Shown: positions 8,316-16,547, counted from the stretch's first letter. The stretch: DNA of 64,000 nt from Acidimicrobiales bacterium (GCA_035294085.1 DATGLP010000029.1:1-64000), one strand, 5' to 3'. The notes: generated by a model not told the origin, from the letters alone. Program-made: numbers and translations.

Positions 8316-9541
8316 CGGTGCGCGCCGTTCGCCGGGGCGAAGATCGTGCAGGCGCCGGGCGGCAGGCCGGGCGCGCACCGCAGCGTCGGCGTCGGCAGCC
8401 AGGAGGCCTCGCGCTCGAGCAGGGAGTAGGGCGGCGCGAGGTCCACGCCGTCGGGTTCGTCGAGGTAGCCAGGTCGGCGGCCGGGCACCCCGTCGTGGCC
8501 GTACTGCCAGACGATCCGGTTCGAGCGCGGGTCGATCACGACGACGCGATCGTTGCCGTCGTCGTTGCACAGGAAGTCGCCGCTCGACGGCACCGGCTCG
8601 CACAGCGAGGGGTTGCGGAGCATGCCGGGACCGCTGCGGGGACCGTAGCGCCACAGGAGGTTCCCATGGCGGTCGAACTCGACGACCTGCCCTGGCGTGC
8701 TGTAGTCCGCGGTGACGTAGCGCCCCGGGGCGACCTCGTTGGTGTCGGAGGGGTACGAGACGCCAGGCGGGTGGGTGGACCATCGGACGCGCCCGGCGAG
8801 GTCGAGGGCGTCGACCCAGTCGCCGTTGATCTCCGTGACGAGCTCCTCGCCACGAGGGAGGGGGAACGCGCCGTTCGGGCTTCCGAAGCGGAGCGGCGGC
8901 GCGTGCAGGCAGCCCCTGTCGGCCGCTCCGAGGCGCTCGAGCGGGGTGTGGGCGCCGATGCGGGTGAGGAGCAGGCTGCAGTTCCTGATGTCCGCGATGA
9001 GCACGTGGTTGCCGGGCAGCACCATCGCGTCGTCGGGGTTCGAGAGGCGGTTCGGCCCGGCGCCTGAGTCGCCGAGGCGTCCGTAGCGCCACGTGAGGCG
9101 CCGCTGTCGCACGTCGAGCAGGGAGACGACCTGTGCCGCCTCCTCGGTGACGATGATGCTCCGACCGCCGCGCGCGAAGAATGCGTCGTCAGGCGAGGCG
9201 AGGCGCGCGCTCGCGCCCGGGGGCGGGAACTGCCACACGACCTGGCCCGTCCGGCTGACGAGCAGGAGGCGGTCGTTGCCCTCGTCCGCGATGAGGACGT
9301 CACCGGGCAGCGCCGACGGATCGGAGCCGGGCGCGAGGTTCGGGCTCGGCCGCGGCGCGACCGGGCGACTCCGAGGGCGCGCGACGGCACGCTGGCGCGC
9401 CGGGGCGCCGTGCGCGAGCACACCCGCCACGGCGAGCGGAACGAGAAGGCCGAGGCCGGTGCGTGCGACGAGCACGGCCAGCCTTCGGCGTCGGGCGCGC
9501 CGAGCGTGCAGGGCCGCGGTCTCCTGCGTGACGGTGGGCAC
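8312..9541 (-). CDS. Membrane-anchored beta-propeller (NHL/PQQ-like) protein
   Basis: The 409-aa protein has an N-terminal basic stretch and one hydrophobic segment (LAVLVARTGLGLLVPLAVAGVLA, about residues 20-43), so it is anchored or secreted. The rest shows repeated blades: LIADEGNDRLLLVSR, VLIADIRNCSLLL, FLCNDDGNDRVVVID, each followed by a W-x-Y/F-G element such as VVWQFPPPG, LTWRYGRLG, LLWRYGPRS, IVWQYGHDG. This is a six- or seven-blade propeller with NHL/PQQ-like repeats. Function unknown. The GTG at 9541 has a strong site, GGGAGGGAGC. Coupling with ctaA suggests a link to oxidase assembly or membrane biogenesis, but this is inference. Confidence 0.75.
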   Translation of the reverse strand: MPTVTQETAALHARRARRRRLAVLVARTGLGLLVPLAVAGVLAHGAPARQRAVARPRSRPVAPRPSPNLAPGSDPSALPGDVLIADEGNDRLLLVSRTGQVVWQFPPPGASARLASPDDAFFARGGRSIIVTEEAAQVVSLLDVRQRRLTWRYGRLGDSGAGPNRLSNPDDAMVLPGNHVLIADIRNCSLLLTRIGAHTPLERLGAADRGCLHAPPLRFGSPNGAFPLPRGEELVTEINGDWVDALDLAGRVRWSTHPPGVSYPSDTNEVAPGRYVTADYSTPGQVVEFDRHGNLLWRYGPRSGPGMLRNPSLCEPVPSSGDFLCNDDGNDRVVVIDPRSNRIVWQYGHDGVPGRRPGYLDEPDGVDLAPPYSLLEREASWLPTPTLRCAPGLPPGACTIFAPANGAHR

Positions 9542-9701
9542 GCTCCCTCCCGGACGCGGCTGGCATCGGACGATGACCGTAAGACACTACGTCAACTGCG
9601 ACACCTGAGGTGAGTCCGAGCGAGGGGCGGCGACCTGGCGCCACCTCGGCGGGCGGCGCCACCTGCAGCGGTGCCGGAGGCTCCGGGCGCGGCCGCCGTC
9701 C
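9542..9701. other. Intergenic region upstream of the propeller-ctaA operon
   Basis: A 160-base gap; a relatively AT-rich patch around 9575-9600 contains TTGACG on the minus strand, a -35-like hexamer, but no matching -10 at normal spacing. It likely holds the promoter of the propeller-ctaA operon and the terminator of the kinase gene. Confidence 0.35.
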
Positions 9702-11090
9702 CTAGCCCTCGGTGGGGACGACCGCGCGAACCACCGTCCCGGCGCCGGGCGAGGAGCGCAGCTCGAGGCGCCCGCCGAGCAGCACCGCCCGCTCGCGCAT
9801 CCCGATCACGCCGAGGTGGGCCCCGAGCTCGTCGAGATCGGCGGGCGAGAACCCGCGCCCGTCGTCTGCGACGGCGAGGTCGACGCTCGCTGGGTCGAAG
9901 CGGACGCTGATCCGAACGTGGCTGGCGGCGGCGTGGCGAGCCGCGTTCCGCACGGCCTCCTGGGCGATGCGGAACACGCCGAGCTCGACCTCCGCGTGCA
10001 GGCGTCGCTCGCGGCCGTCGACGGCGAGGTGCGTCGTGGGCCCGTCTTCCTCTTCGAGCTCGGCGAGCATGCTGCGCAGGGCGGCGACGAGACCGAGCTG
10101 GTCGAGCGCCGGCGGGCGCAGCCCCCGGGCCAGCCCCCGCAGGCAGTCCGCGACCTGCAGGGTCTGCAGGCGCGCCGCGACGAGGCCACCGGCGATCGCC
10201 TCGGGGAGCTCCGGTGCCTCGGCGAGGGTCTCGAGGCACCTGTTGAGGTGCAGGACCTGCTGGAGCGGCTCGTCGTGGAGCTCGCGGGCGAGCCGTCCAC
10301 GCTGCTCCTCCTCCGCCTTCACGACGAGCTCGGCGTAGTGGCGCACGCGGCGCTGCTCGGACCGCTCCTCGGTCACGTCGACGAGCAGGATCTGGACCGG
10401 CGCGCTCGTCGCGCTCGGCGTGACGACGCGCACCTGGTAGTCGCGCCCGCCGGGCGCCGAGACGACCCATCCGGAGCCCTCGTCCGGCTCGGGCGGGCTG
10501 CCGAGCAGGTCGGTGGCGGGGCGCCCGATGAGTCCGTCCCCGAGGAGCGCCGCGGCGGCCGGATTGGCGTCTTGGATGCTCCAGCCGTCGTCGAGGACGA
10601 GGATCGGCGCCGCATTGGCGTCGAAGAGCTGCCGGTAGCGTGCCTCGGCGGCGAGCTGGCGGCGGACGGCCGACTGCGCGCGCGCGTGGGAGAGGCGTTC
10701 GGCCTCGATGTGCCGCCCGACGAAGATCGCGACGGCGTCCACGAGCACGAGGCTGACGAGGTCGTTGCCGACGTGGCCGCGGTCGTGGGGCAGGAGCAGG
10801 TCGGGGAGCCACAGCAGCGTCGCCCAGACACCGGTGGCGGCGGAGCCGGACAAGCCGTAGCGCAAGGCCGCGTAGCCGACCGGGAGGATGAGCAGCGCGA
10901 CCGGGATGCCCTCGGGGAACGCGCGCGTCTCGAGCGAGGAGGTGAGATCGACGCCGAGGTGCGTGGCCGCGAGCGCGAGCACCGCCGCCTGGAGGGCCCA
11001 GAAGCGGGGATCGCGAAGCGGCGGGTGCAGCGCCCGGCGGAAGACCGTGGCGAGGTCAGCGCCGCGGCAGTCCGACGTGCCGTTCCTCAT
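9702..11090 (-). CDS. NarL-family sensor histidine kinase with PAS domain
   Basis: About 462 aa. The N-terminal third has several hydrophobic segments (WALQAAVLALAATHLGV, IPVALLILPVGYAALRYG, VWATLLWLPDLL, LVSLVLVDAVAIFVG), so it is an integral membrane sensor. A PAS-like domain follows (YRQLFDANAAPILVLDD). The HisKA_3 dimerisation helix RGRLARELHDEPLQQVLHL carries the phosphorylated histidine, and the HATPase part has NAARHA, DDGRGF and GVIGMRERA. It phosphorylates a NarL-type regulator, presumably that encoded just upstream. The ATG at 11090 overlaps the end of the regulator gene by 35 bases; no better start was found. The signal is unknown. Confidence 0.88.
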   Translation of the reverse strand: MRNGTSDCRGADLATVFRRALHPPLRDPRFWALQAAVLALAATHLGVDLTSSLETRAFPEGIPVALLILPVGYAALRYGLSGSAATGVWATLLWLPDLLLPHDRGHVGNDLVSLVLVDAVAIFVGRHIEAERLSHARAQSAVRRQLAAEARYRQLFDANAAPILVLDDGWSIQDANPAAAALLGDGLIGRPATDLLGSPPEPDEGSGWVVSAPGGRDYQVRVVTPSATSAPVQILLVDVTEERSEQRRVRHYAELVVKAEEEQRGRLARELHDEPLQQVLHLNRCLETLAEAPELPEAIAGGLVAARLQTLQVADCLRGLARGLRPPALDQLGLVAALRSMLAELEEEDGPTTHLAVDGRERRLHAEVELGVFRIAQEAVRNAARHAAASHVRISVRFDPASVDLAVADDGRGFSPADLDELGAHLGVIGMRERAVLLGGRLELRSSPGAGTVVRAVVPTEG

Positions 11091-12489
11091 GGTCGACCAG
11101 GTGGGTGGCCGCGTACAGGGCTGCCTCGGTCCTCGAGGCGAGGCCGAGCTTCGCCCGCAGGTTCGAGACGTACCCCTCGATTGTCCGGGTCCCGAGACCG
11201 AGCTCGACGGCGATCTCGCGGTTCGTGAGCCCGCGTCCGAGCAGACGGAGGACGGACGTCTCGCGCCGCGTGAGGGGCGAGCGTGCATCTCGCGGGTCGG
11301 CCCGCCAGCGGCGCGCGAGCCGGCGGGAGATCGCCCGGTCGAGGACGAACGTGCCGCTCGCGACGGCGCGCACGGCGTCGACGAGCTCGCGCCCCGAGCT
11401 CGTCTTCAGCAGGTACCCGGCGACGGCGACTTCGAGCGCCTCGACGACGTAGGCGTAGTCGTCGTAGGCGCTCACGATGAGGACGCGCAGGTCAGGGAAC
11501 CGCTCGGCGGCGAGGCGGGCGAGCGCCAAGCCGCTCAGCCCCGGGAGGTTCACGTCGATCAGCGCGACGTCGGGACGGAGGTGGTCGAGCAGTTCGAGCG
11601 CGTCCTCGGCGGTGCCCGTGGCGCCGACGACTTCGAAGTCGCGCTCTCGCGCGAGGAGCTGGACGGTGCCGTCGCGCAGCAGCGCGTGGTCGTCGACGAT
11701 GAGGACGCGGATCCGCGGTGGCGGGTCGGGCGCGACCACACGGTGGTGCGTGGCGGCAAGCTCGGCGTGCTCCCAGGGGGTCGACCGGTGTTCACCGTCG
11801 GCCGTCGGGCGGATGATGGGTGCGTGACCAGGATCGCCAGCGAGGCCGCTGCGTTCGCCCTCCTCGCCTCGCTCGCCACCCTCGTCCTCTACGCAGCCGC
11901 TGCCGTGGCAGTCGCCCTCCTGGCCGTCTCGAGCGGCCTGCGGAGCAGGCACCTGCGCCGCGAGCTCGACCGAGTGCTGCGCGAGATCCTCGGGTCGGGC
12001 GAGCTGGCTGGCGGGCGGGGCCGCCGCTGAGCTCGCCTCGCCGACGCGCCCGGCGAGGGCGCCTCCGGGCGTAGCGAGCGCCGCCTCGAGGGTCGTGGCG
12101 CCGAGCACCTGGCGGAGGGCCTGCGCGGCAGCGTTGAAGGTCCGCTGCACCGAGCCGCCGGCCTCGCCGAGCGGCGGTGGGTCGGGCGTCGCGGGGCGCG
12201 GCCGCTGACGCCCGCCGAGGGCGCCCTCGGCCGCCTCGACGACCTCGAGCAGCGTTATGGCAGCCGGCGAGCGCGAGAGCCAGTAGCCACCGCCCTTGCC
12301 CGCCTTCGAGCGCACGAGACCCGCTCGCACGAGGTCGGCGAGGACCTGCGAGGCGAAGGCGCGCGGCAGGCCGGCCTCGGCCGCCACCTCGCGGATCTTG
12401 CGCCCCTGCCCTCCTCGCGCCGCGCTCGCGAGGCACACCGCGGCCCGCAGTGCGTAGTCGCCACGCCTCGAGAGGGTGAGGTCCACCAA
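11056..12489 (-). CDS. Continuous ORF: Rrf2-type repressor joined to NarL-type response regulator
   Basis: One 477-codon frame without an internal stop. Residues 1-140 are an Rrf2 winged helix (LSRRGDYALRAAVCLA, FASQVLADLVRAGLVRSKAGKGGGYWLSR). The cluster-binding cysteines of IscR/NsrR are absent. Residues 141-255 are low-complexity, and antisense to them lies a 68-aa frame at 11824-12030. Residues 258-380 are a receiver (IVDDHALLRDG, phospho-acceptor D312 in LIDVNLPG, K in YLLKTSSG), and the end is a LuxR helix-turn-helix (LTRRETSVLRLLGRGLTNREIAVELGL). Any ribosome starting at the TTG 12489 or GTG 12486 must read through to 11056 unless the assembly has a frameshift. The regulator may also be made separately from GTG 11739 (227 aa). 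The paired kinase gene follows. Confidence 0.7.
   Translation of the reverse strand: MVDLTLSRRGDYALRAAVCLASAARGGQGRKIREVAAEAGLPRAFASQVLADLVRAGLVRSKAGKGGGYWLSRSPAAITLLEVVEAAEGALGGRQRPRPATPDPPPLGEAGGSVQRTFNAAAQALRQVLGATTLEAALATPGGALAGRVGEASSAAAPPASQLARPEDLAQHSVELAAQVPAPQAARDGQEGDCHGSGCVEDEGGERGEEGERSGLAGDPGHAPIIRPTADGEHRSTPWEHAELAATHHRVVAPDPPPRIRVLIVDDHALLRDGTVQLLARERDFEVVGATGTAEDALELLDHLRPDVALIDVNLPGLSGLALARLAAERFPDLRVLIVSAYDDYAYVVEALEVAVAGYLLKTSSGRELVDAVRAVASGTFVLDRAISRRLARRWRADPRDARSPLTRRETSVLRLLGRGLTNREIAVELGLGTRTIEGYVSNLRAKLGLASRTEAALYAATHLVDHEERHVGLPRR
11824..12030 (+). CDS. Possible small single-helix membrane protein, antisense to the Rrf2-regulator linker
   Basis: A 68-aa frame from GTG 11824. 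One hydrophobic helix (AAAFALLASLATLVLYAAAA and a few more, residues 8-35) is followed by a basic amphipathic helix (LRSRHLRRELDRVLREILG). By-eye third-position GC is about 90 percent, against about 77 percent for the opposite frame over the same bases, which favours this strand as coding. The ribosome site is weak. It is tail-to-tail overlapping with a longer regulator frame, so one of the two readings of this segment is probably not translated. No family recognised. Confidence 0.4.
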   Translation: MTRIASEAAAFALLASLATLVLYAAAAVAVALLAVSSGLRSRHLRRELDRVLREILGSGELAGGRGRR

Positions 12490-12508
12490 ACAAAAGTTTA
12501 GTGAGTAG

Positions 12509-12525
12509 CTTGACGTTAGATCAAG
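12509..12525. promoter_or_regulatory. Inverted repeat CTTGA-N7-TCAAG, likely operator
   Basis: A perfect 5-bp inverted repeat overlapping the -35 box of the polyferredoxin operon, 20 bases upstream of the divergent Rrf2 gene. It resembles an FNR/CRP-type half-site pair (TTGAT-N4-ATCAA) with one extra spacer base, and could also be an Rrf2 operator. Its position would let a bound protein block both promoters. Confidence 0.5.
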
Positions 12526-12538
12526 GGATCAATAATCT
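12510..12538 (+). promoter_or_regulatory. Sigma-70-type promoter of the polyferredoxin operon
   Basis: TTGACG (12510-12515), a 17-base spacer, then TAATCT (12533-12538). This is the best-matching housekeeping promoter I saw in the window, and is in an AT-rich island. The expected transcript start is near 12545, giving a leader of about 36 bases with GGGAGGAGC before the ATG at 12581. On the other strand TTGATC and TAAACT with 18-base spacing would start a nearly leaderless transcript for the Rrf2 gene. Confidence 0.65.
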
Positions 12539-12580
12539 GAGCCGAGAGCGGGGCGCCCGATCGAGCAGGGGAGGAGCGAC

Positions 12581-14173
12581 ATGACGGTCCTCGACGACAG
12601 CGCCGCGGTGCGAACGATCACGACGGGCGTGCCCGCTGGTGACGAGCGGGCTCCCGACCCGGTCAACGCCGCGATCCACCTCCGCCCCAGGCGGCGAGAC
12701 GGCGTCGGGGAGCGCTTCGCCGCGACGGATCCCGCGAGCGAGTTCGAGCTGACGCGCTTCCCACGGGTCGCCACCCTCGTGCGCAGCCGGCGATTCCAGT
12801 TCTTCCTGATCCTCCCGAACCAGATCATCTTCTGGCTCGTCATCTTCGTGGGGATCCTCGGCACGGTCGACCCCGTCCTCAACTTCGGCACCGCCATCAC
12901 CTGGTTCGTGTGGTTCTGCCTCGTGTTCGTGCTCATGGTCGTCGTCGGACGAGCCTGGTGCGCGATGTGCCCGTTCGGCGGGTTCGCCGAGTGGATCCAG
13001 CGTCGAGCGCTGTGGCAGCGGGTTCAGCGCCAGCTCGGGCTCGGGCGGAAGATGCCGGCGCGCGTCGCCCAGTACGGGCTGCTGCTGTCGGTGGCGTCCT
13101 TCCTCGGCCTCACCTTCGTCGAGGAGTACTTCAACATCGCGGGTCCGGGGTCTCCGGTCGCAACGAGCATCATGGTCCTCGGGATCGTCGCGACGGCGCT
13201 GGCCTTCTTCCTCGTGTTCGAGCGGCGGACCTTCTGCCGCTACATCTGCCCGCTGTCTGCGCTCATCGGATCGGTCGGGGCGATGGGCTCGGTGGCCGGG
13301 TTCCGGACACGAGACCGCGACCGCTGCCTCGAGTGCAAGACGAAGGACTGCATGCGAGGCGGCACGCGCGGCTACGGGTGCCCCTGGTACACGTGGCCGG
13401 GCAGCGCGGACTCGAACCTGACGTGCGGGCTGTGCAGCGAGTGCTACAAGGCGTGCCCGTCGGGCAACGTGGGGCTCTTCCTCCAGAAGCCGCTGACGTC
13501 GGTGATCGCTCCGGTCAGGCGCCGGGCAGACGTCGCCTGGGCGGTCGCGATCCTGCTCGGCCTCGTCGTCTTCCAGCAGGTGAACGCGCTGGGCTGGTAC
13601 TCGACGCTCGATGCCCGGCTGAACAGCGCGCTGCACTTCCCCGGCTACCCGAACCCCGTCGACTACTTCGGCATCATCGCCGTGGTCGCCGGGGCGCTCG
13701 CGGCGCTCGCGGCGCTCGCGAGCCGCGCGCTGCTCGACGGATCGGCCGTCGGGTCGAGCACCGGCGGCGATTTCATGACGCGCACCACACGCTTTCGCCG
13801 GTTCTTCCTCCCCGCCTCCTACGGCCTCATCCCGGTCGTTGGCGCCGACTACTTCGCGCGGCAGCTCCCGAAGTTCTTCCAGCACTCACCGGCCGTGGTG
13901 CCCGCCGTGCTGAACATCTTCGGGCACGGTGCCGTCGCCGGGAGGCTCGGGCACGTCGCGCTCTTGCCGGTCGGCGGGATCGTCACGGCGCAGGTCGTGG
14001 TGATCGGCCTCGGCACGCTCGGTGCGATGTGGTCGAGCTGGCGCATCGCGGGACGAGACCTGGCGCCCGTGGCTCGCCGCCCGCTCGCCGTGCGGGTGGC
14101 GACCACCTCGTTCGCGCTCTCGCTCGGCCTCGGCCTCGCTGTCCTGTACGTCCTCATGCACGGCGCCAACTAG
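12581..14173 (+). CDS. NapH/NosR/CcoG-like membrane polyferredoxin
   Basis: The 530-aa protein has several transmembrane helices (from FFLILPNQIIFWLVIFVGI) and cysteine motifs of the NapH/NosR/RdxA family: WCAMCPFGG, RRTFCRYICPLSAL, then RCLECKTKDC and CGLCSECYKACPSGN on the soluble face, enough for about two [4Fe-4S] clusters plus the two CxxxCP elements. The C-terminal half adds more helices, with an Ala-Leu repeat at GALAALAALASRALL. It should move electrons between the membrane quinone pool and soluble ferredoxin-like partners. AUG at 12581 follows GGGAGGAGCGAC. It is first in an operon with the ferredoxin-GltD-flavodoxin fusion and divergent from the Rrf2-regulator ORF. It is not NapH itself, since no nap genes are present. 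Confidence 0.82.
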   Translation: MTVLDDSAAVRTITTGVPAGDERAPDPVNAAIHLRPRRRDGVGERFAATDPASEFELTRFPRVATLVRSRRFQFFLILPNQIIFWLVIFVGILGTVDPVLNFGTAITWFVWFCLVFVLMVVVGRAWCAMCPFGGFAEWIQRRALWQRVQRQLGLGRKMPARVAQYGLLLSVASFLGLTFVEEYFNIAGPGSPVATSIMVLGIVATALAFFLVFERRTFCRYICPLSALIGSVGAMGSVAGFRTRDRDRCLECKTKDCMRGGTRGYGCPWYTWPGSADSNLTCGLCSECYKACPSGNVGLFLQKPLTSVIAPVRRRADVAWAVAILLGLVVFQQVNALGWYSTLDARLNSALHFPGYPNPVDYFGIIAVVAGALAALAALASRALLDGSAVGSSTGGDFMTRTTRFRRFFLPASYGLIPVVGADYFARQLPKFFQHSPAVVPAVLNIFGHGAVAGRLGHVALLPVGGIVTAQVVVIGLGTLGAMWSSWRIAGRDLAPVARRPLAVRVATTSFALSLGLGLAVLYVLMHGAN

Positions 14174-14183
14174 GAGGTCGATC

Positions 14184-16343
14184 ATGTCGATCACGGCGGC
14201 CATCCCCACCCGTGCCGAGGAGCCGGCGATGGCTCTGGAGGTCACGGTGGTGAAGGAGCGCTGCGCGGGTTGCCAGGAGTGCGTCGTCCGCTGCCCGACC
14301 GAGGCGCTGCGGATGGACGTCGCAACGTGGACCGTCGTCGCGGACGACGACGCGTGCGTGGGCTGCCGCCAGTGCGAGCGGACCTGTCCGTTCGCGGCCA
14401 TCCGCGTGCAGGGCGCACCGCGCGTCGCCGCGCGGACGCCTGCGCGTGCCAGCCAGCCGGCACAGCTCGTGGGCGACCTGAGCGAGACGCGCCACGGCTT
14501 CGCGAGCCTCGACGAGGCCCGCCGGGAGGCGGCGCGCTGTCTCGCGTGCCCAGACCCGACCTGCGTGCGCGGCTGCCCCGCCCACAACGACATCCCCGGC
14601 TTCATCGCGGCGATCGCGGCCGGGGAGCTCGGAGCTGCGCACGAGGTGCTCCGGCGCACGACCGTGCTCCCCGACGTGTGCAGCCGCGTGTGCGACCAGG
14701 CGATCCAGTGCGAGGGCGCCTGCTCCTGGTCGCTCGCGGGGGGGTCGCCGGTGGCCATCGGGGCGCTCGAGCGGTTCGTGGCCGACAGCGCGCCCGTTCC
14801 GCCCCCGACGCGCCGCAGCGCGCGCGGGCGCTCCCTGTCGGTGGCCATCGTCGGCTCCGGTCCCGCGGCCATCGCCGCGGCATGGGAGCTCGTGGAGCAC
14901 GGCGCCGCGGTGACGGTGCTCGAGCGGTCGTCGAAGCCGGGAGGGCTCCTCGGGTGGGGCATCCCGGCCTTCACGCTCCCTCGCGCGGTCGCGGGCCGGG
15001 CCTGGGACCAGCTCCTCGCCGCGGGGGTGGCGCTGCGGTGCGGCGTCGAGGTCACCCCCGCCGACCTGGACGACCTCTTACAGCGGTACGACGCCGTCGT
15101 CCTCGCGTTCGGCGCCGGCGAGGCGCTCCGCCTGCCGGTGCCTGGCGGCGACCTCGACGGCGTCGTCGACGCGACGGCCTTCCTGACGCGAGCCGAGGAG
15201 GCGCTTCGCGAGGGCGGCGCCCTGCCGGGGCTCGACCCGGCGAGGGCCTCGCGCGACGGCGCGCCTCCGCTCGTGCTCGTGATCGGCGGTGGCAACACCG
15301 CGATGGACGTCGCCCGCAGCGCGCGCCGGTTCGGGGCCCGCGCGCTGTGCGTCGAGTGGATGGACCGGCGCTTCGCACCGGTGCGACCGGACGAGCTCGC
15401 GGAGGCAGAGGCCGAGGGGGTGGAGGTGCGCTTCGCGACGACGCTCGCCGGCCTGGAGGGCGAGGGGGGTCGGGTCAACGCCGCGCTCCTCGGCCGCACG
15501 CTGCAGCGCCACGCCGGCGAGCGGCCGAAGCTCGTTCCGGGCTCCTCCGAGCGCGTTCGTGTCGACCTGGTGGTCATGGCCATGGGCTACCGAAACGACC
15601 CGGTCTTCTCCGCGGTGTTGCCCGGCATCCCCTTGCGGCGGATCGACGAGCGGCTCGCCGATCGGACGTGGCAGGCGAGCGGCCTCCTCGCGGTCCCGGC
15701 TCCGACCTTCGCTCGCGGCCGGCCCGTCGGCCGGCTCGCGCTCGGGCGCGAGGCGGGGCGCGTCGCGGCAGGCCTCCCGCGGCGCGACCGGGTCTGGGTC
15801 GTCGGCGACGCGCTCGTCGGTCCGTCCACGGTGGTCGAGGCGATGGCGCACGGACGGCGAGCCGCCCAGGCGATCCTCGCCCGCCAGCCGTCGCGCCCAG
15901 GCGCATCTCGCCGGGGAGGGCCGGCGGCGATCCTCGTCGCGGTCGAGAGCCGCGCCGGCAGGACCCGTGCACGCGCCGAGCAGCTCGCCGAGGTGCTTCG
16001 GCGCGACGGCGCCCAGGTCGCCGTCGCGCCGCTCGACGAGGTCGGCGCAGCGCAGCTCGCCTGGGCCGACCTCCTCGTCGTCGGGACGTGGGTCGAGGGG
16101 GCCGTGGTCGCGAACGTCCGCGCCGCGCGCGCCACGAGGCGATGGATCGCGAGCCTCGGCGAGCTCGGCGGCCTCCCGGTCGGGATCTTCTGCACCTACG
16201 GTCTGCACCCACGAGGGGCTCTCGCCGAGATGCGGCGTTCCTTCGAGGCACGCGGCGCGCGGGTCGTCGCCGAGGCGGCGTTCGGTCCGCGCTCGCGTGC
16301 CGATGTCGACGAGTACGCGCGGGAGCTCGTGCGCTGCAACTGA
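14184..16343 (+). CDS. Fusion of 2x[4Fe-4S] ferredoxin, GltD-like FAD/NAD(P) oxidoreductase and flavodoxin domain
   Basis: 719 aa in three parts. Residues 20-76 are a bacterial ferredoxin (C27, C30, C33, C37 and C58, C61, C64, C68). Residues 100-570 resemble the glutamate synthase small subunit: a cysteine-rich Fe-S part (CLACPDPTCVRGCPAHNDIP, CSRVCDQAIQCEGAC), FAD site VAIVGSGPAAIAAAWEL, NADPH site VIGGGNTAMDVARSARR, and WVVGDALVGPSTVVEAMAHG. The last 140 residues are flavodoxin-like (AILVAVESRAGRTRARAEQL, LLVVGTWVEG, GIFCTYGLHPRG). No glutamate synthase large subunit is nearby. It could exchange electrons between NADPH, ferredoxin and flavin, feeding the membrane polyferredoxin 10 bases upstream. 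AGGAGGT at 14172-14178 supports the ATG. The flavodoxin fusion is unusual. Confidence 0.85.
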   Translation: MSITAAIPTRAEEPAMALEVTVVKERCAGCQECVVRCPTEALRMDVATWTVVADDDACVGCRQCERTCPFAAIRVQGAPRVAARTPARASQPAQLVGDLSETRHGFASLDEARREAARCLACPDPTCVRGCPAHNDIPGFIAAIAAGELGAAHEVLRRTTVLPDVCSRVCDQAIQCEGACSWSLAGGSPVAIGALERFVADSAPVPPPTRRSARGRSLSVAIVGSGPAAIAAAWELVEHGAAVTVLERSSKPGGLLGWGIPAFTLPRAVAGRAWDQLLAAGVALRCGVEVTPADLDDLLQRYDAVVLAFGAGEALRLPVPGGDLDGVVDATAFLTRAEEALREGGALPGLDPARASRDGAPPLVLVIGGGNTAMDVARSARRFGARALCVEWMDRRFAPVRPDELAEAEAEGVEVRFATTLAGLEGEGGRVNAALLGRTLQRHAGERPKLVPGSSERVRVDLVVMAMGYRNDPVFSAVLPGIPLRRIDERLADRTWQASGLLAVPAPTFARGRPVGRLALGREAGRVAAGLPRRDRVWVVGDALVGPSTVVEAMAHGRRAAQAILARQPSRPGASRRGGPAAILVAVESRAGRTRARAEQLAEVLRRDGAQVAVAPLDEVGAAQLAWADLLVVGTWVEGAVVANVRAARATRRWIASLGELGGLPVGIFCTYGLHPRGALAEMRRSFEARGARVVAEAAFGPRSRADVDEYARELVRCN

Positions 16344-16547
16344 CCGGCGGTGCCGGGTCGGCCGCGCCCTCGCTCCCAGCTTCGACCCCGACCTGCGGGG
16401 CGGAGGGGGTCGACGGGGACCAGACCGGCTGCGCCGCTACCCGCGTGGAACCCCGAGGGGCCGGCGCGCGCGGATCCGTCCGTCATCGAGCTCGTCCGCT
16501 CGGCGGGATCCGCCTGGCCCCGGCGCAGCGGCTCGCGGCCGCTTGCG
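16344..16547. other. Intergenic, convergent gene ends
   Basis: About 200 bases between the ends of two converging genes. No ORF with coding character; a terminator is expected, but no clear T-tract hairpin was found. Confidence 0.4.

Noticed and set aside
13692-13720. Three 9-base repeats of GCGCTCGCG
   Set aside because: They encode the Leu-Ala-Ala repeat of a membrane helix in the polyferredoxin protein; no separate function is needed.
12581-14173. Naming the polyferredoxin NapH, NosR or CcoG
   Set aside because: Its cysteine pattern fits the wider family, but no nap, nos or cbb3 oxidase gene is in the window, so a specific name is not supported.
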